DNA of 64,000 nt from NCBI GenBank assembly GCA_023101725.1, contig JALJCO010013654.1, forward strand, positions 1,842,501 through 1,906,500, in the 5' to 3' direction. The stretch is from Atherinomorus stipes (Eukaryota > Chordata > Actinopteri > Atheriniformes > Atherinidae). The notes below the pieces were generated by a model that worked only from the letters and a program-made list of their open reading frames with translations, made no database searches and was not told the origin of the DNA. Shown piece after piece: positions 40,601 to 51,434 of this stretch (its first letter is position 1; each line of letters opens with the position of its first letter). Position numbers and translations under genes: made by a program.

Positions 40601-43359
40601 CAAAACAATCCATCTCCAGTGTCACACTGATGCTCTAGCAGATGAGAAACAAAAGGAAGGATAGAGTGAGTGCACCCTCATACACACACACACACGTTCA
40701 AATGCACACAACCCCCTCATTCAGTTCGCCACGCTCGGCCTGTGACGCGCTGATGCTTGCTTTGATTTCCACAGAAAGATGGAGTGATGATGCAGGTAGA
40801 AGAAAGGGGCATTCTGGTAGATCCAGTATCCCTCCATTTCTGATCCTGCTCCTTTGTAACATCTTATCCATTCAGGCTGTAGCTCTGATATCGAGCTTCT
40901 ATTCCTTTTTATGTAAGAAAAAAAAAGTAAAGCACATTGTTTTGTCTTAAAAGCAATGCAATAAAGGATTAATTAGAGAAACCAAAAAATAAACCAATCT
41001 ATTCATTCCGAAAATAATCATCAGGAGAGAATCAGTGCTTGCAGCCTCATGTGGGCTCCACATAATAATATATAAGCGCCACAGAAGCCATTTCTCTGTT
41101 ATTACCTTTAGACCATTGTAAATAAGTGAGAAATGTATAAGAGGGTATATAAGCACCGAGTTAATGGGACTCCGTTTTCAATTTTTACTGTCTTTACTGT
41201 GTGAAAACCATGACATTATGGAATTCACACGTTTTAAATGTATAAATTAAGAACAAAGATCAAAATGATGCAGTTCATACGTACACAATGAGAAGTATTT
41301 GCTTTTCACAGCTAACAGCATTTGTGTTGCAGGGGGTGAGGTGGGGGTAATTATTTTAGGCAGGAAAATCTAATTACAGGAAGTGCTCTGGCAATGTGCA
41401 CAGAAACTCCACAAACCTCATGGCTGAGTTAACATCTTCTTCCAAACTGTAGGACTTTCCAGAACCTTCACATACTAGGCAAATGTTGTCCGGAGCCTCC
41501 AGTCTGAGACTATTAAACTTAAAACAAGTCGTGCCCAGTAAGAGATGAAATATAGTGAAGAGAAGTAAAAATGGCATGCTGACTGCTATACACATTTACC
41601 TTTAAAATGGATGGATAACCCACTTTGTTGTGTTTCTTGAAAGCGTATGAACAATAAAGTCTCTAGGACTTTAACATGACTTTCATTAGTAATGAAGCTG
41701 TTTACATGTGATGGCATTTGCTTAGGTTGCTGACCACACCTCTATATGCTTTGCCACCCCTCCTCAAATCTTTTCCACACACTCCATCAAGCTAGAGAGG
41801 GAAAGCAGTAACAGATGTGGAGTTTTTTTTTTTCCAAGAAAGTTAGGTATAAAGACTGTGCTGTGCGGATGGAGGGTGGTGGCGTAGTACTTCACAGACA
41901 TGGACGTCTCTTCACAGAGACGGAGGAGGAAGGGTGGACGAATAAATAAACGACAACTTCCAAACATGTTTGATGTCTCCTTGAAGTGATGTGAGCAAAT
42001 ACTGTTTGTCCGCAGGTTCAGAATAACGAAAGGGAAGCTGTTGGCACTGAAATAAACCAGTTTGACCAGGTTGCTCTGTGTTTGCTGTCTGTTTTTCTGC
42101 TGTATTATTTATTTGTTTTTAGAAACCTAAAACTGTCAGCTGTTTTATTAATAAAAAGTGTAAAAACAAATTGCCTCATAATTTATATAAACCCATGGAA
42201 TGGGCTTATTTAAGAAGTTTAGTGTGTAAAGGGTCCATCTCTTGTGTTATGTTTGAAGTAAATATAACTTCTATCAAGTGATTTTTAACTACTCCATCTG
42301 GTCTAACAGGACAACTTGAATGATGTTAGAGACATAGGAAAGGACACTGACAGGCTCAGGAACTGAAAATGAGACCAGCGGACCTGAGCTTCTTATCAAT
42401 CAAGCACACAAAAAAAGAATGGCAAAAAATCCAGAGTCAGATTGTAGTTCATAATCACAGACTGAAAACAACAAAAATACTAAAAATAAAAACCATGCAA
42501 AGATGTCAAAGAAACTGAAAATTACCAGAGTGACAAACTTCTAAACAGTCCTAAAATGATACGAAACATGACTTGAGACAGCAACAGAGATTAATAACAA
42601 ACAGGAAGAGACCAAAACCAAACAAATAGAGGCATGCAAAATGTATGCAAGCAAAAATTTGCATAACAGGCACAAAACCAACACAGTCTGAGACCCAGAG
42701 TTTTAGACCCGTGTTTGTTTTATGAAGGGTTTGGGGACTTACTGACTCACAGTGCATGTTACAACAAACTACGCCTTCTTGGCTTCTTTCCTTTGACTTT
42801 GGATTTTAAAAAAGAAATATTCCTCTCCAGCCATCAGTGAGTGTGTCCATGGGGCTACAGAGTCTAAACAACTACAACACAAATGAACCATTTAAAAGGG
42901 TTGTGCCTTCCATGCTGCTGACTTCAGGCTCTGAAAGACAGGCTATCCATTACTCTGATAATTTAACATTGCAAAAGGAAAGAAAACCAATATCAACAAA
43001 GTGAGTTCTTGGACTGTACGTAAAATATCTAAAAGTATTATGATAATGATAACAATAAGTTTACCTCTGTCAATTTAGTTCTGTTGATGCTGGGTTCCCT
43101 CTCTCTCTGACAGGCCAACACGCTGGAAGACAAACTACCACCTGCACAACATAAGTTATGTGAAACGCAGCCACACATGTATTGTGTGCATTATCTTTGT
43201 CGGTCGTCTCACCTTCCGGGCTCTGTCTGCGTTTCGAAACTGTCCAAATATGAGACAAATGTCAAATAAGTTTCGGTAAAACAAATAACAAAAAGAAAAA
43301 AAAAACAGTTACTGAATAATATGTTATTTCTCACCATGTTTGGATAGGAATTTGCCCAT
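36883..43359 (-). CDS. nkd2: Naked cuticle homologue 2-like Wnt antagonist, 9 coding exons
   Basis: NKD proteins bind Dishevelled and restrain Wnt signalling; NKD2 is N-myristoylated. Exons: 43359-43335, 43239-43213, 43141-43065, 40033-39979, 39816-39737, 37947-37858, 37777-37660, 37526-37383, 37304-36883. They total 1038 nt (345 residues; human about 451). MGKFLSKHVSKRRQSPEG gives the myristoyl site and the family start. GQEWVFTLYNFDTTGKVTKE then DMSSLILSMYEVLEAAV form the EF-hand/Dvl-binding domain. IERRNHYLELAGIENY is the other family block. The C terminus is the typical His-rich tail after QRHDHHHHHEHHHNHHHH. NKD2 rather than NKD1 is inferred from the lrrc14b neighbour. The gene has a GC-AG intron, an N in place of the first EF-loop Asp, and a short linker before the EF-hand. 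An extra in-frame exon is possible. Confidence 0.88.
37587..37613. repeat. (TA)n microsatellite in an nkd2 intron
   Basis: Around 13 TA units lie 60 bp upstream of the exon at 37383-37526. Confidence 0.9.
38091..38180. mobile_element. 90-bp fold-back (palindromic) element in an nkd2 intron
   Basis: The element is almost entirely one inverted repeat. The outer arms AGCCTGG and CCAGGCT pair, and the inner arms TGACTCACGCCATGTATGAG and CTCATACATGGCGTGAGTCA are exact complements around a tiny centre at about 38136. It is flanked by 10-bp repeats ACTTCAAACT (38081-38090) and ACTTCAAGCT (38181-38190), 9 of 10 identical, which look like a target duplication of 9-10 bp as in MULE-type elements. Confidence 0.75.
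38690..39430 (-). mobile_element. L1-like (non-LTR) retrotransposon ORF2 3' remnant in an nkd2 intron
   Basis: On the minus strand, HQCWRNCGGDEANHHHIFWNCP is a zf-RVT-type Cys/His block of L1/Tx1-like ORF2. A frameshift follows, then KKAITRKWLQTDPPTLQNWI and EMERLSLFAQ, the usual end of this ORF. It is 5'-truncated and frameshifted, hence inactive. It lies in the same orientation as nkd2. Confidence 0.8.
40034..43064. other. 3-kb intron of nkd2
   Basis: The intron is AT-rich and contains a CA tract near 40683. I see no recognisable transposon. One possible extra 42-bp in-frame exon at 41517-41476 is described among the findings. Confidence 0.5.
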
Positions 43360-44806
43360 GTTTTGATCCACTAAAGTTTTAAACAGCACAGCGCAGTAAA
43401 TGCTGGCGCAGAGTCCATCAAGATACATTTACTGCAGCTGCACTTGCGAGGAGATCCTGAATGCTGCACGAGAGCTGGGACGATCGTCGAAGAGTAAAGA
43501 AGCAGAGCAAGAGGATTTGCTTTCACGTGCTTCCGTTTTCCTCTTGAGCGTTATGCAAACTCGCTGACACAGGATTAGCTTTTTGTAGTAATGTAGCCTA
43601 AATTACTTATCTTTACATTTGAACATGTATTATATTCTAATTAATTATTCAAATGGAATAACGCTTTTCTGATCAGTACTAGATGGAGACCACCAACAGA
43701 AACACCAAGCAAAATTCACTTACAGATTTGCATTATTGACTCCATAATCAGTCGGATATGCATTTTAAATTAATTATTCAATATGTAGTGGATTAAGAAA
43801 TGATAGCATGAATGGAAGGAGATGTTTGGAGAACCAAGATAAGTTTTCAAAAGCTTCTAGGAAAGTATTTCTCAATGCTAGTCCTCAGGGACCCTAGTGG
43901 TTACTGTGGACGAGGGTTGAGAGACACTTTTAAAATTTTTTGGAGGAATGCTGTCACTGAACTACTAAATTGACCGGAAGAATCCTCTTTGACTGACCAA
44001 CATTACCATCAGAAGTTTATAAAAGAGCATCTCACCAAGTTTGATGCATTTAGAAACAAAGTTAAAATCTTAGGACAATGAGTGCATGGTACCATTGAAA
44101 GTGATGAAAAGAATGTCTCTATTTCCTTAGATTTGGATAGATTTTTTTATTTTTTTTTTGCTCTTGGCTCATGCCATTATGTTCCTTGCCTTAACATTAT
44201 CACAAATTTGTGGATATACCTCAAAGGAATAGTTTCTAAGACTGTCCAAGAATCTTACTGTAAACTCATTGCTGGTAAAATAGACAGACATCCAACATAA
44301 CAGTTTCAACTTCACAGCACTGCATTAACCCTAAACAAGCAGTGACTCTTGTCAAGGATGCTGTTAGAAGGCACTAATCCGGCCAAAAGCTTTGCCCAAG
44401 TCTCTTTTCTTTTTTAGCATATCCAAGATGTAAATAAATATAAAAGGGAAAGTATTGCTTAGTGCTTACAATACTAAAAAGAAAACCTCATTTTTTAATT
44501 TAAACCCTTTTGAAAACCATCCTCTTCATTTCTTATTCAGTACATACAATAAAAAGGATTTTCATGAGTCAGGAGTTTCCCAAACTTTTAACATTGTATA
44601 TTAATTGTTGTTACTATTATAATATTAAAAAAAAAATCAGTCAAAATAAGTGTTGGATTTTTTTTTTTATTATCATCAAATACAAAAGTTATATTCCAAT
44701 GTTGCAGCGGTGCAAGAACTTATTTATAGAATAGTTGCTTTTTTTTTTTTTTTATTCCTAGTTGCAAGTTGTCTTTAAACCGAAATAGCTACAATGGCAT
44801 TTTCTT
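43360..44806. other. Intergenic region between nkd2 and gatad1
   Basis: The nkd2 5' UTR and promoter should occupy the first few hundred bases; 43360-43560 is GC-richer than the rest. Around 43867-43928 is a very short element with inverted ends (GTATTTCTCAATGCTAGTCC and GGACGAGGGTTGAGAGACAC) resembling dispersed fish MITE termini. The remainder is AT-rich with poly-T runs and no supported gene. Confidence 0.45.
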
Positions 44807-44812
44807 TTTATT
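44807..44812 (-). terminator. Candidate poly(A) signal of gatad1
   Basis: AATAAA reads on the minus strand 63 bp past the gatad1 stop codon. Confidence 0.5.
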
Positions 44813-44874
44813 ACATTACAAAATATACATTTATCTGTTTAAATTAAACAGATTAAGTCCATATCACAGTCTTG

Positions 44875-46385
44875 TCAACTGCCACTACTGGCAGACTCTT
44901 TGACAGCGAGTGCTGGTGTGTGTCCTATGTGGGTCCAGATGTAGCCTTTTTCAGGACGTATAGGGATGATTGGAAACGGGGAGCTCCGTGACTTGAAATA
45001 TTCAGAAGGAGCATGACACACAAACTCCAGGTACTCCATCTTTCTGGGCAGATCCTCTTCTGGACCTGTTACACAAGACATGGTTCTTCACCTAAACATC
45101 ACATAAACAACCACAACAAAAATGGGTTCATCTGGAGAATTTCTCACCAACAATGTACGTCCCAGGGTCAAACTGGTCCTTTGGGCTGGCTTGAGTGGGA
45201 ATGAGCCATGTAAGCGCTGCACTCTTTTCACAGTACTGGTCCTGAACAAATCCTCTGATCTGGGCATAGTAAAACTTCCCATCCTCCTCATCTGTTACCT
45301 TGATTACATCACCTGTCTGGTAGTATACACCCTGCAGACACAAAACAGGTGAACAGAAAAAGATTATACATATATAATGACAATTTGTAATAAACAACAC
45401 ACAAAAATATTGTTAATCTTGGTTAGAGTGAACACAATACCTTATAAAATACAGATTCTGATGTGATGATTGTTGCAACAGATTCTGGGGCTTTGATTGG
45501 CTGTGGAAAATATAATACAGGTAGTTAATTCCAAAAATCACATCAGACAGAAAAAAAAAAAATTAAAAAGACTTGAATGTATTTTCAACTGACATTTTTA
45601 AGTTTGAATATGTGTCTTCTTCCTTTTCCTTTTGTAGACACTTTCTTCTCAGAGGCAGGAGCTTTGTACTTGGTGCTTCTCAGCCGTGCTGACCTTCGGT
45701 GGATCTCCTGCTTAGACTTCAAACACATGAATACATCAGGACATTTAACTGTTTAAAGAAATATCTACAATGTCAATGACCTCAGCTAACCACACATTTG
45801 GATTCTGCTCCTTGATATGCATAAAATCTTGATAAATTCAGTCTAAACATAATGAAGGCAATGACGATGGAGCACATAATAATAATAATAATAATAAATA
45901 TAATATACAGTATAATTTATATATATATATTAAACCTATATACATAAAGATATATATAGATATATGTACACATATACAAAGAAGCAATGTGTGTAATCCT
46001 CCAGTGACTTATGTGAGGCCACAAATACCAAGATATTTAGAGGACATTTTTGCCTTCAGATTACAAATAAAGCTGCTGCAATACATAAAATCGATCTAGT
46101 GTAATCTTTATGGTACCTAACACCAAGCTAAAATTAAACTGAACGGAGACTAGCGTGCACCAAGCATAAATCCCTGCACATTTAGTATCTCTTTCTCTGA
46201 CAGACCTGCTTCCCCCCGCCATTGCTGGGCTGCGTGCTGGAGGACAAGGAGGGCCCTGATGCTCCGCCGCTGCTGCTTTTTCCTGTGCAGTTGTTGCACA
46301 GTATTTCTCCCTGGTTCCCTTTCTTCCACATGGAGGAAGAGTTCGTCTTACAGACAGCACAGCACGGTTTCAAACCCAAAGGCAT
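44875..46385 (-). CDS. gatad1: GATA zinc finger domain-containing protein 1, complete, 5 exons
   Basis: GATAD1 is a nuclear chromatin-associated protein that binds H3K4me3-containing complexes. Exons: 46385-46206, 45716-45594, 45500-45441, 45331-45148, 45065-44875. They total 738 nt (245 residues; human 269). The start MPLGLKPCCAVCKTNSSSMW and then GNQGEILCNNC gives the single GATA-type CxxC...CxxC finger (residues about 9-33). A Ser/Gly linker follows, shorter than in human. SKQEIHRRSARLR and STKGKGRRHIFKLKN are basic. The C-terminal block contains YYAQIRGFVQDQYCEKSAAL, LPRKMEYLEFVCHAPSEYFK and EKGYIWTHIG. All splice phases agree. Confidence 0.96.
45880..45980. repeat. AT-rich microsatellite cluster in gatad1 intron 1
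   Basis: An AAT run is followed by several TA tracts. Confidence 0.85.
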
Positions 46386-46806
46386 CTTTGACGGTCAATA
46401 CACAGCACCAGCAAAAAGGGGAATTAACACAACTGTATTCAACAACGAGATCCGCAGCTAACAATGTCTTGTAAATTCCTACTGATGTAATTCCAGCAGT
46501 TGACACCTACAGAGGGACTAAAATGACCTTTCTGCGACATTTAGGTATAAGATTTCGGACAATAAAAGAAGTACAAAGACAAGTGGAATAAGAAACAACC
46601 GGTACTGTTTATATAGGGAGGTAATTTGTCGCCATTGCTCTTCTTCTCTGCTGGTGTCTGATATTGGCTCTACTTCTGTGGTTAAAAAAGAAAAAAAAGG
46701 GGGCGAATTTTGCTAGAACAGCGCCACCACAAGCGTGGCGGACGTGACAATCAGCCTCTGCATATCTGCCCACTGAAGAGTCTACAAAACCCATTTTCAA
46801 CAAACA

Positions 46807-46808
<2 letters not shown>

Positions 46809-46870
<62 letters not shown>
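46809..46870. repeat. (TA)n microsatellite
   Basis: About 31 consecutive TA units. Confidence 0.97.
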
Positions 46871-46872
<2 letters not shown>

Positions 46873-47904
46873 CTACAAGTGAATCATTTTCAGCTTCTCT
46901 TTGATTAATGTTGCATCTAAAATGTAAACAAATCTACAATTTGATACCAACGTGCACAAAATTGTGTTCAGAGAGAAGCAAAAAAGGATGAGACAGAAAT
47001 GTTTCTAGTGTATACAGTAAGTTGTTTTGGATGACTCCTGGTCAAATGATGCAAGGATCTTTTGTGGCTCACCACTTTGTGCCAAATTCCTGTAGAAAAT
47101 GATCAATCAATCAATTCAAATCACATAAAAAACTTTTCAATGTTGGACCCCCCCAAAAAACAAACAAACAAACAAACAAAAAAAAAAAAACACAACACAA
47201 CAATTTAAAAAAAAAAAACAACCCCACAACTTTGGTCTTTCAGCAAAAACAATGCACAATATTTTGAAAAGGTAGGGAGTTAGGGGGAAATGAAAGTGCT
47301 GAAGATCATGGCCCTAAATCCCTTCTGTAAGTGTGTGCCCTCAAGCGTTCAAGTAGCACTATATGAGAAAACATAAGTCTGTAGTTATATGGATATCAGA
47401 ATAATTACATGAGCCAAGAAGTACCCTGTTGTCAGCAACAAATGTATAAACTAGCATTTCTGATTGTAAGAGGCATTTCAGAGCCTACAGCATAGGCTTA
47501 TGTGTGAAGGTACATTTCTGTCTCATCCATGTTGGAGTTTTGGAGAGACATGCAACCATCAGTGCAATATATTTTTCTTGAAGGTCCTATGCAATTTTAC
47601 ATGGTAATAATGTCAGATATCTTGCTGCAGAACTCAAACAGTGCGGCTTCATAGTGTGTCTTCTTGCAGTCCATATCTATTTCCTATTAAAAATGTGTGG
47701 CACACTATCAAGATGAAAGTTGGGTGTTGCCAGTTGCAACATGCAAGTGGTGCAACATGAAACATAACTTATGACAATGGTTAGTTAAGACACTGAAATT
47801 ACTTTTTAAAATGTCTTTTCAGTATGTCAAATATATTGTTTGAAACAGAAAAGTCGGAGAAAAGCTCCGTAGAGAAACACTGAGCCAGCCAATGCTCCTA
47901 CCCT

Positions 47905-47918
47905 CCAGCAGGTGGCGG
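47905..47918 (+). promoter_or_regulatory. CTCF-like motif upstream of chrac1
   Basis: CCAGCAGGTGGCGG fits the CTCF core consensus (CCASYAGRKGGCRS). It lies 114 bp before the chrac1 start codon, next to a CCAAT box at 47889-47893. The following GGCCGCCA...AAGACGAAGAAGAA context resembles a dispersed fish repeat that carries the same AGGTGGCGGT phrase, so the site may be repeat-borne. Confidence 0.4.
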
Positions 47919-48031
47919 TGATCAATAGTGAAGGCCGCCAAACAAATTGATAAAGACGAAGAAGAAAAACGTCACCATTCAAAACAATACTTGAAGTTTC
48001 CCTGGTTGACTGGTGCTGCGCTCTTTTAAGT

Positions 48032-50143
48032 ATGTCTCAAAATAATCCCGACAAAGACGACCAAACGTCGGCAGCCAAAAAGATGATCTCTCTGCCGATA
48101 TCCAGGGTGAGGCTGATCATGAAGAGTTCCCCGGATGTCTCGAGCATTAACCAGGACGCTCTCTTCCTCACCACCAAGGCTACAGTAAGCTACAGTTTAA
48201 TGCTACATCATCTGTTCCTCTAGCGATGCTAACTTGTCAGCTCCTCCATGTGTCGCTGCTAGCAGGGGTTAGCATCTTTAGCTGTTTGTTTAACTGCACT
48301 TTTAACAGTTTTGGGCTTTGTTGGAGATTTTTTTGCGTTGTGTCATTGAAGGAGCTGTTTGTTCAGCACTTGGCTCTTTGCTCGTTCAACAACGGCACCG
48401 GGAAGGAAACCAACTCTCTGTCATACAGCGACCTGGCTAAAACAGCAGAGGAGACCGAGACTTTCCACTTTCTTACAGGTGAGACCCACGACACTCAGCA
48501 GCCCGTGAAGCCAGCCTACAACCTGCCGACCCTGAAAGCATTGAAGTCCAGTCTGTAATATCCACTTTAATGATAAAAATAGTTTAATTTTTCACATGTT
48601 CTATTATACATGGACAATACGCCTCAAATTGTGAGTCACTTCCCAGACTGTTGACGAATAGCTAATGAACAAAACAAATGGTAATAATAAAATGTTAATT
48701 ATATAAAATGAGTGAGAATAGAAGTTCAACAGAAGTATTAACAGTATGCAAAGCATATAAAGGTAATAAAGTGACCTTGTGGAAGTGACAAAGCAGTGCA
48801 AGTATTGTAGTTGACATGCACAACTAGTAAAAAAAAAGCATGTACAAATACAGTGGTGTGATGAAGGCATTATTTCAGATTGTGGGGCATGACCTGGTTG
48901 AGGAATCTTCAATATGGGAGTAAAAATTCCTCCCAAGTCTCTTGGTTTCAGTTTTCAGGTTTGTTCAGCAGCGTGAACAAACAGGTATGGTGGGAGGATA
49001 GAGTCCCTGAGGATTTTAACAGCCCTGCTTGTTTGGCAGCATTGGGTGTATTGTCCTGCAGAGGGGCAGTTCAGAGCTTCCTTAACAACTTTCTGCAGGG
49101 CTTCTCTGTCCTGAGCCGAGCTATTGAAGGAAAAAGTCAGGTCATTGACATATATAATTGTTAACATACATTTGCTTCAATGTATGTTATAAAAATGAAT
49201 GCACAATGTTTGGAGAATATTTTATTTACGGATACATGATAAAAGTAAAGGATAATGGAAATAAGCATTAGTAGTAACAATTAAGTAATACTAGATATAC
49301 TCATGAGTAAAACACATTACTCACATACACCAATTGCTGGAGCCTTAAAATTGATCATGAAGTGATCCAATTTTTTTTCCTTTTGATAACAGTTTTAACA
49401 AAATTCTTCCTTTATAACATGACGATTTCATGCAGGACAACTGTATTTGACCCAGCTAATATTTGTTTGATATAGGATGGGGGATTGGACCGGGTCAAGT
49501 CAAGATTCGATCCAATCTGTTGGGTTTCCTTAACCAGGCTATTATGAATCTGACCTGAACTTTTCTGTCTGTTTAAGCGCCCTGAGGTGACACTGTCATG
49601 AATGGACGCTATACAAATAAAGTTGAATTGAATTGAATTATATGGAGCATGAGCATGACTATGCATAAATGGTACAATTTGGCCAGAAATGTTGTCACAA
49701 TGTGATATTATTTGTTTATAAATTAATGAATTTAACAGGGACAATGCTACATATTTTTACGTACTAATATTAAAACATAACATTTTGTTTTTAGTAATGT
49801 ATCAGAATGGAGGTTTTAATTCTTCCCTGCATATTTGCTGTTAAGCGTGCAGATTTTATTGTTGTTACTACAAAGCTCATCTTTACAGTGAAAATGCTTT
49901 GGTTTAAAAACATCAGAAGGTTCCTTTATTTCAGATTTATATCACAGACTAATCAAGGGAAAATGGCCCTTTTAGCATAATCTGTGGAAATGTATTAAGA
50001 AGCTTTAAGGACATTTACAATGCAACTATAACTTTTGTGTATTTTTTTTCTCTTACCTGACAGATATCTTGCCAAAGAAGATCTTGGCTCGAGATTACCT
50101 CAAGTCTTTGGAGCAAATGCAAGACGAGGAAGCAGATTTTTAA
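48032..50143 (+). CDS. chrac1: Chromatin accessibility complex protein 1 (CHRAC-15), complete, 3 exons
   Basis: This histone-fold protein pairs with POLE3 in the ISWI-containing CHRAC remodelling complex. Exons are 48032-48184, 48352-48478 and 50064-50143, totalling 360 nt (119 residues; human 131). Conserved stretches are MISLPISRVRLIMKSSPDVS, INQDALFLTTKATELFVQHL, LSYSDLAKTAEETETFHFL and DILPKKILARDYLKSL, covering the whole histone fold. The C-terminal acidic tail is only QMQDEEADF, much shorter than in mammals. The ATG is the first in the exon and all phases agree. Intron 2 contains LINE remnants. Confidence 0.95.
48840..49140 (-). mobile_element. LINE reverse-transcriptase C-terminal remnant in chrac1 intron 2
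   Basis: The minus strand reads SSAQDREALQKVVKEALNCP, then CCQTSRAVKILRDS and, after a stop, FTPILKIPQ. This parallels the end of teleost CR1/L2/Rex1-like LINE ORF2. It is degenerate, with in-frame stops. Confidence 0.65.
49556..49640 (+). repeat. LINE/SINE-type 3' tail in chrac1 intron 2
   Basis: The sequence CTATACAAATAAAGTTGAAT ending in repeated GAATT units is the typical 3' end of teleost non-LTR elements. Confidence 0.65.
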
Positions 50144-51075
50144 AAAGAAAATGGCTTTCCTGTCTGGACAGATGTTATCACATGTGCATGTCCTGCCTCT
50201 CACTGAGAGCTGAGTGACTTTCAGAAACAACACTTTGACTCCCTCTGTGCTTCAATGAGTTCATGTAGAGGTGTAGGTCAAAATTATAGGACACCGAACT
50301 GCAAGTAAACCCAGAGAATCAACTGAAGACTCGGGAGGTCAAATGCAAAGAAAATAGGATACAGGGTCTTAGAAGAATTTAGGCGACAAATAATTGTTCA
50401 AAGCAAATGAAATGTGTGGCATTGGCTTAAAAACGCAGAATAAGACTAAATGTAGCTCAGTCAGATCTCTGGAATTGATTTTCTGTACAAAGTGAATGAT
50501 TTTTTTTTTTTGTTGGATAAAGTACTCCTGTTGCTGATAAGCAAGTTAAGTATCAATTTCCATTTTAGCCGCTAAAGCTAGATTGTCTGAGGGTTTTCCA
50601 GTGGCCGAATCTTAAATTTGATGCATGTTTTGTCTGGACCAGGAGTGAAACGTTCCCTCAGAACAGCCTGCAGGCTCATGCCGCGTAAAAGACCAGTACC
50701 TGTAAATCCATTCCACACAGCTGGAGCACAGATGTCTCTGTACCTGAGTTACTACTGTCTTTAAAACATGATTATTGTAGATGCATTATTTTTACACATT
50801 ATATTGACATTGATTTCAAAGTCTAAAATGCAGATGTTACGAATTATAAGTTAAACATTTAAAAAAAAAATTTTTAGCTCATAAATACTTGAAAGTTGTT
50901 TGAACTAAAGTACAAATACCTCTGTTTCTCCAGTGTAACCAGAAAGCAACTGAAGATGTTGTTTTTTCAAATGAAAATTCACTTTCAGCTCAATGGATGT
51001 GAATTTTTAAATGTACATAATTAAAAAGCATCCTCCTGATGTATTTGCAAATCTGTGATTTAGATTTGATATGAG

Positions 51076-51081
51076 AATAAA
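51076..51081 (+). terminator. Poly(A) signal of chrac1
   Basis: AATAAA lies 0.93 kb after the chrac1 stop. The interval 50144-51075 has no other gene and reads as a 3' UTR. Confidence 0.5.
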
Positions 51082-51434
51082 GATTGGTGCTGTACTGAAT
51101 ATTGTTTATGATCTCAATCTTAAAGAGACGGTGTGAAATTACCGTTGGCTGACGACTCATTCTCTTTCCAATTTCACAAGTGTGTGGCAGTTTTATTAGA
51201 GGTTTAATATGACCATGAAATCTCCATATGGTAGGTGTATGCGAACAGCAACATGTTCATCCATGATATAGTGAGGTTAATGTGCCTTAGCTGATTCCAG
51301 GTCATGCATCAAGGTGCATATGAATTATTTTTTTCTCTGTTACTAAACTACAATAAGAACGCATGCACTGGCTACATTCTTGTACAAGAGGTTTGTATTT
51401 AAATACAGTTTAAATAAGAGGCGTCCAACTGTTA

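Larger units (their letters stand above)
46386..48031. promoter_or_regulatory. Intergenic region between divergent gatad1 and chrac1
   Basis: The two genes point away from each other. Nearest gatad1 is a GC-richer stretch to about 46790, presumably its 5' UTR and promoter. Then come a long TA microsatellite (46809-46870) and A-rich low-complexity DNA (47150-47220). Nearest chrac1 is a CCAAT box (47889-47893) and a CTCF-like motif (47905-47918). No gene is seen in the interval. Confidence 0.5.

Noticed and set aside
41374..41595. Signal-peptide-like ORF (MCIAVSMPFLLLFTIFHLLL)
   Set aside because: The hydrophobic start is a translated pyrimidine-rich intron tract. No promoter, partner exon or family match was found. 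Only the 42-nt part is kept as a tentative nkd2 exon.
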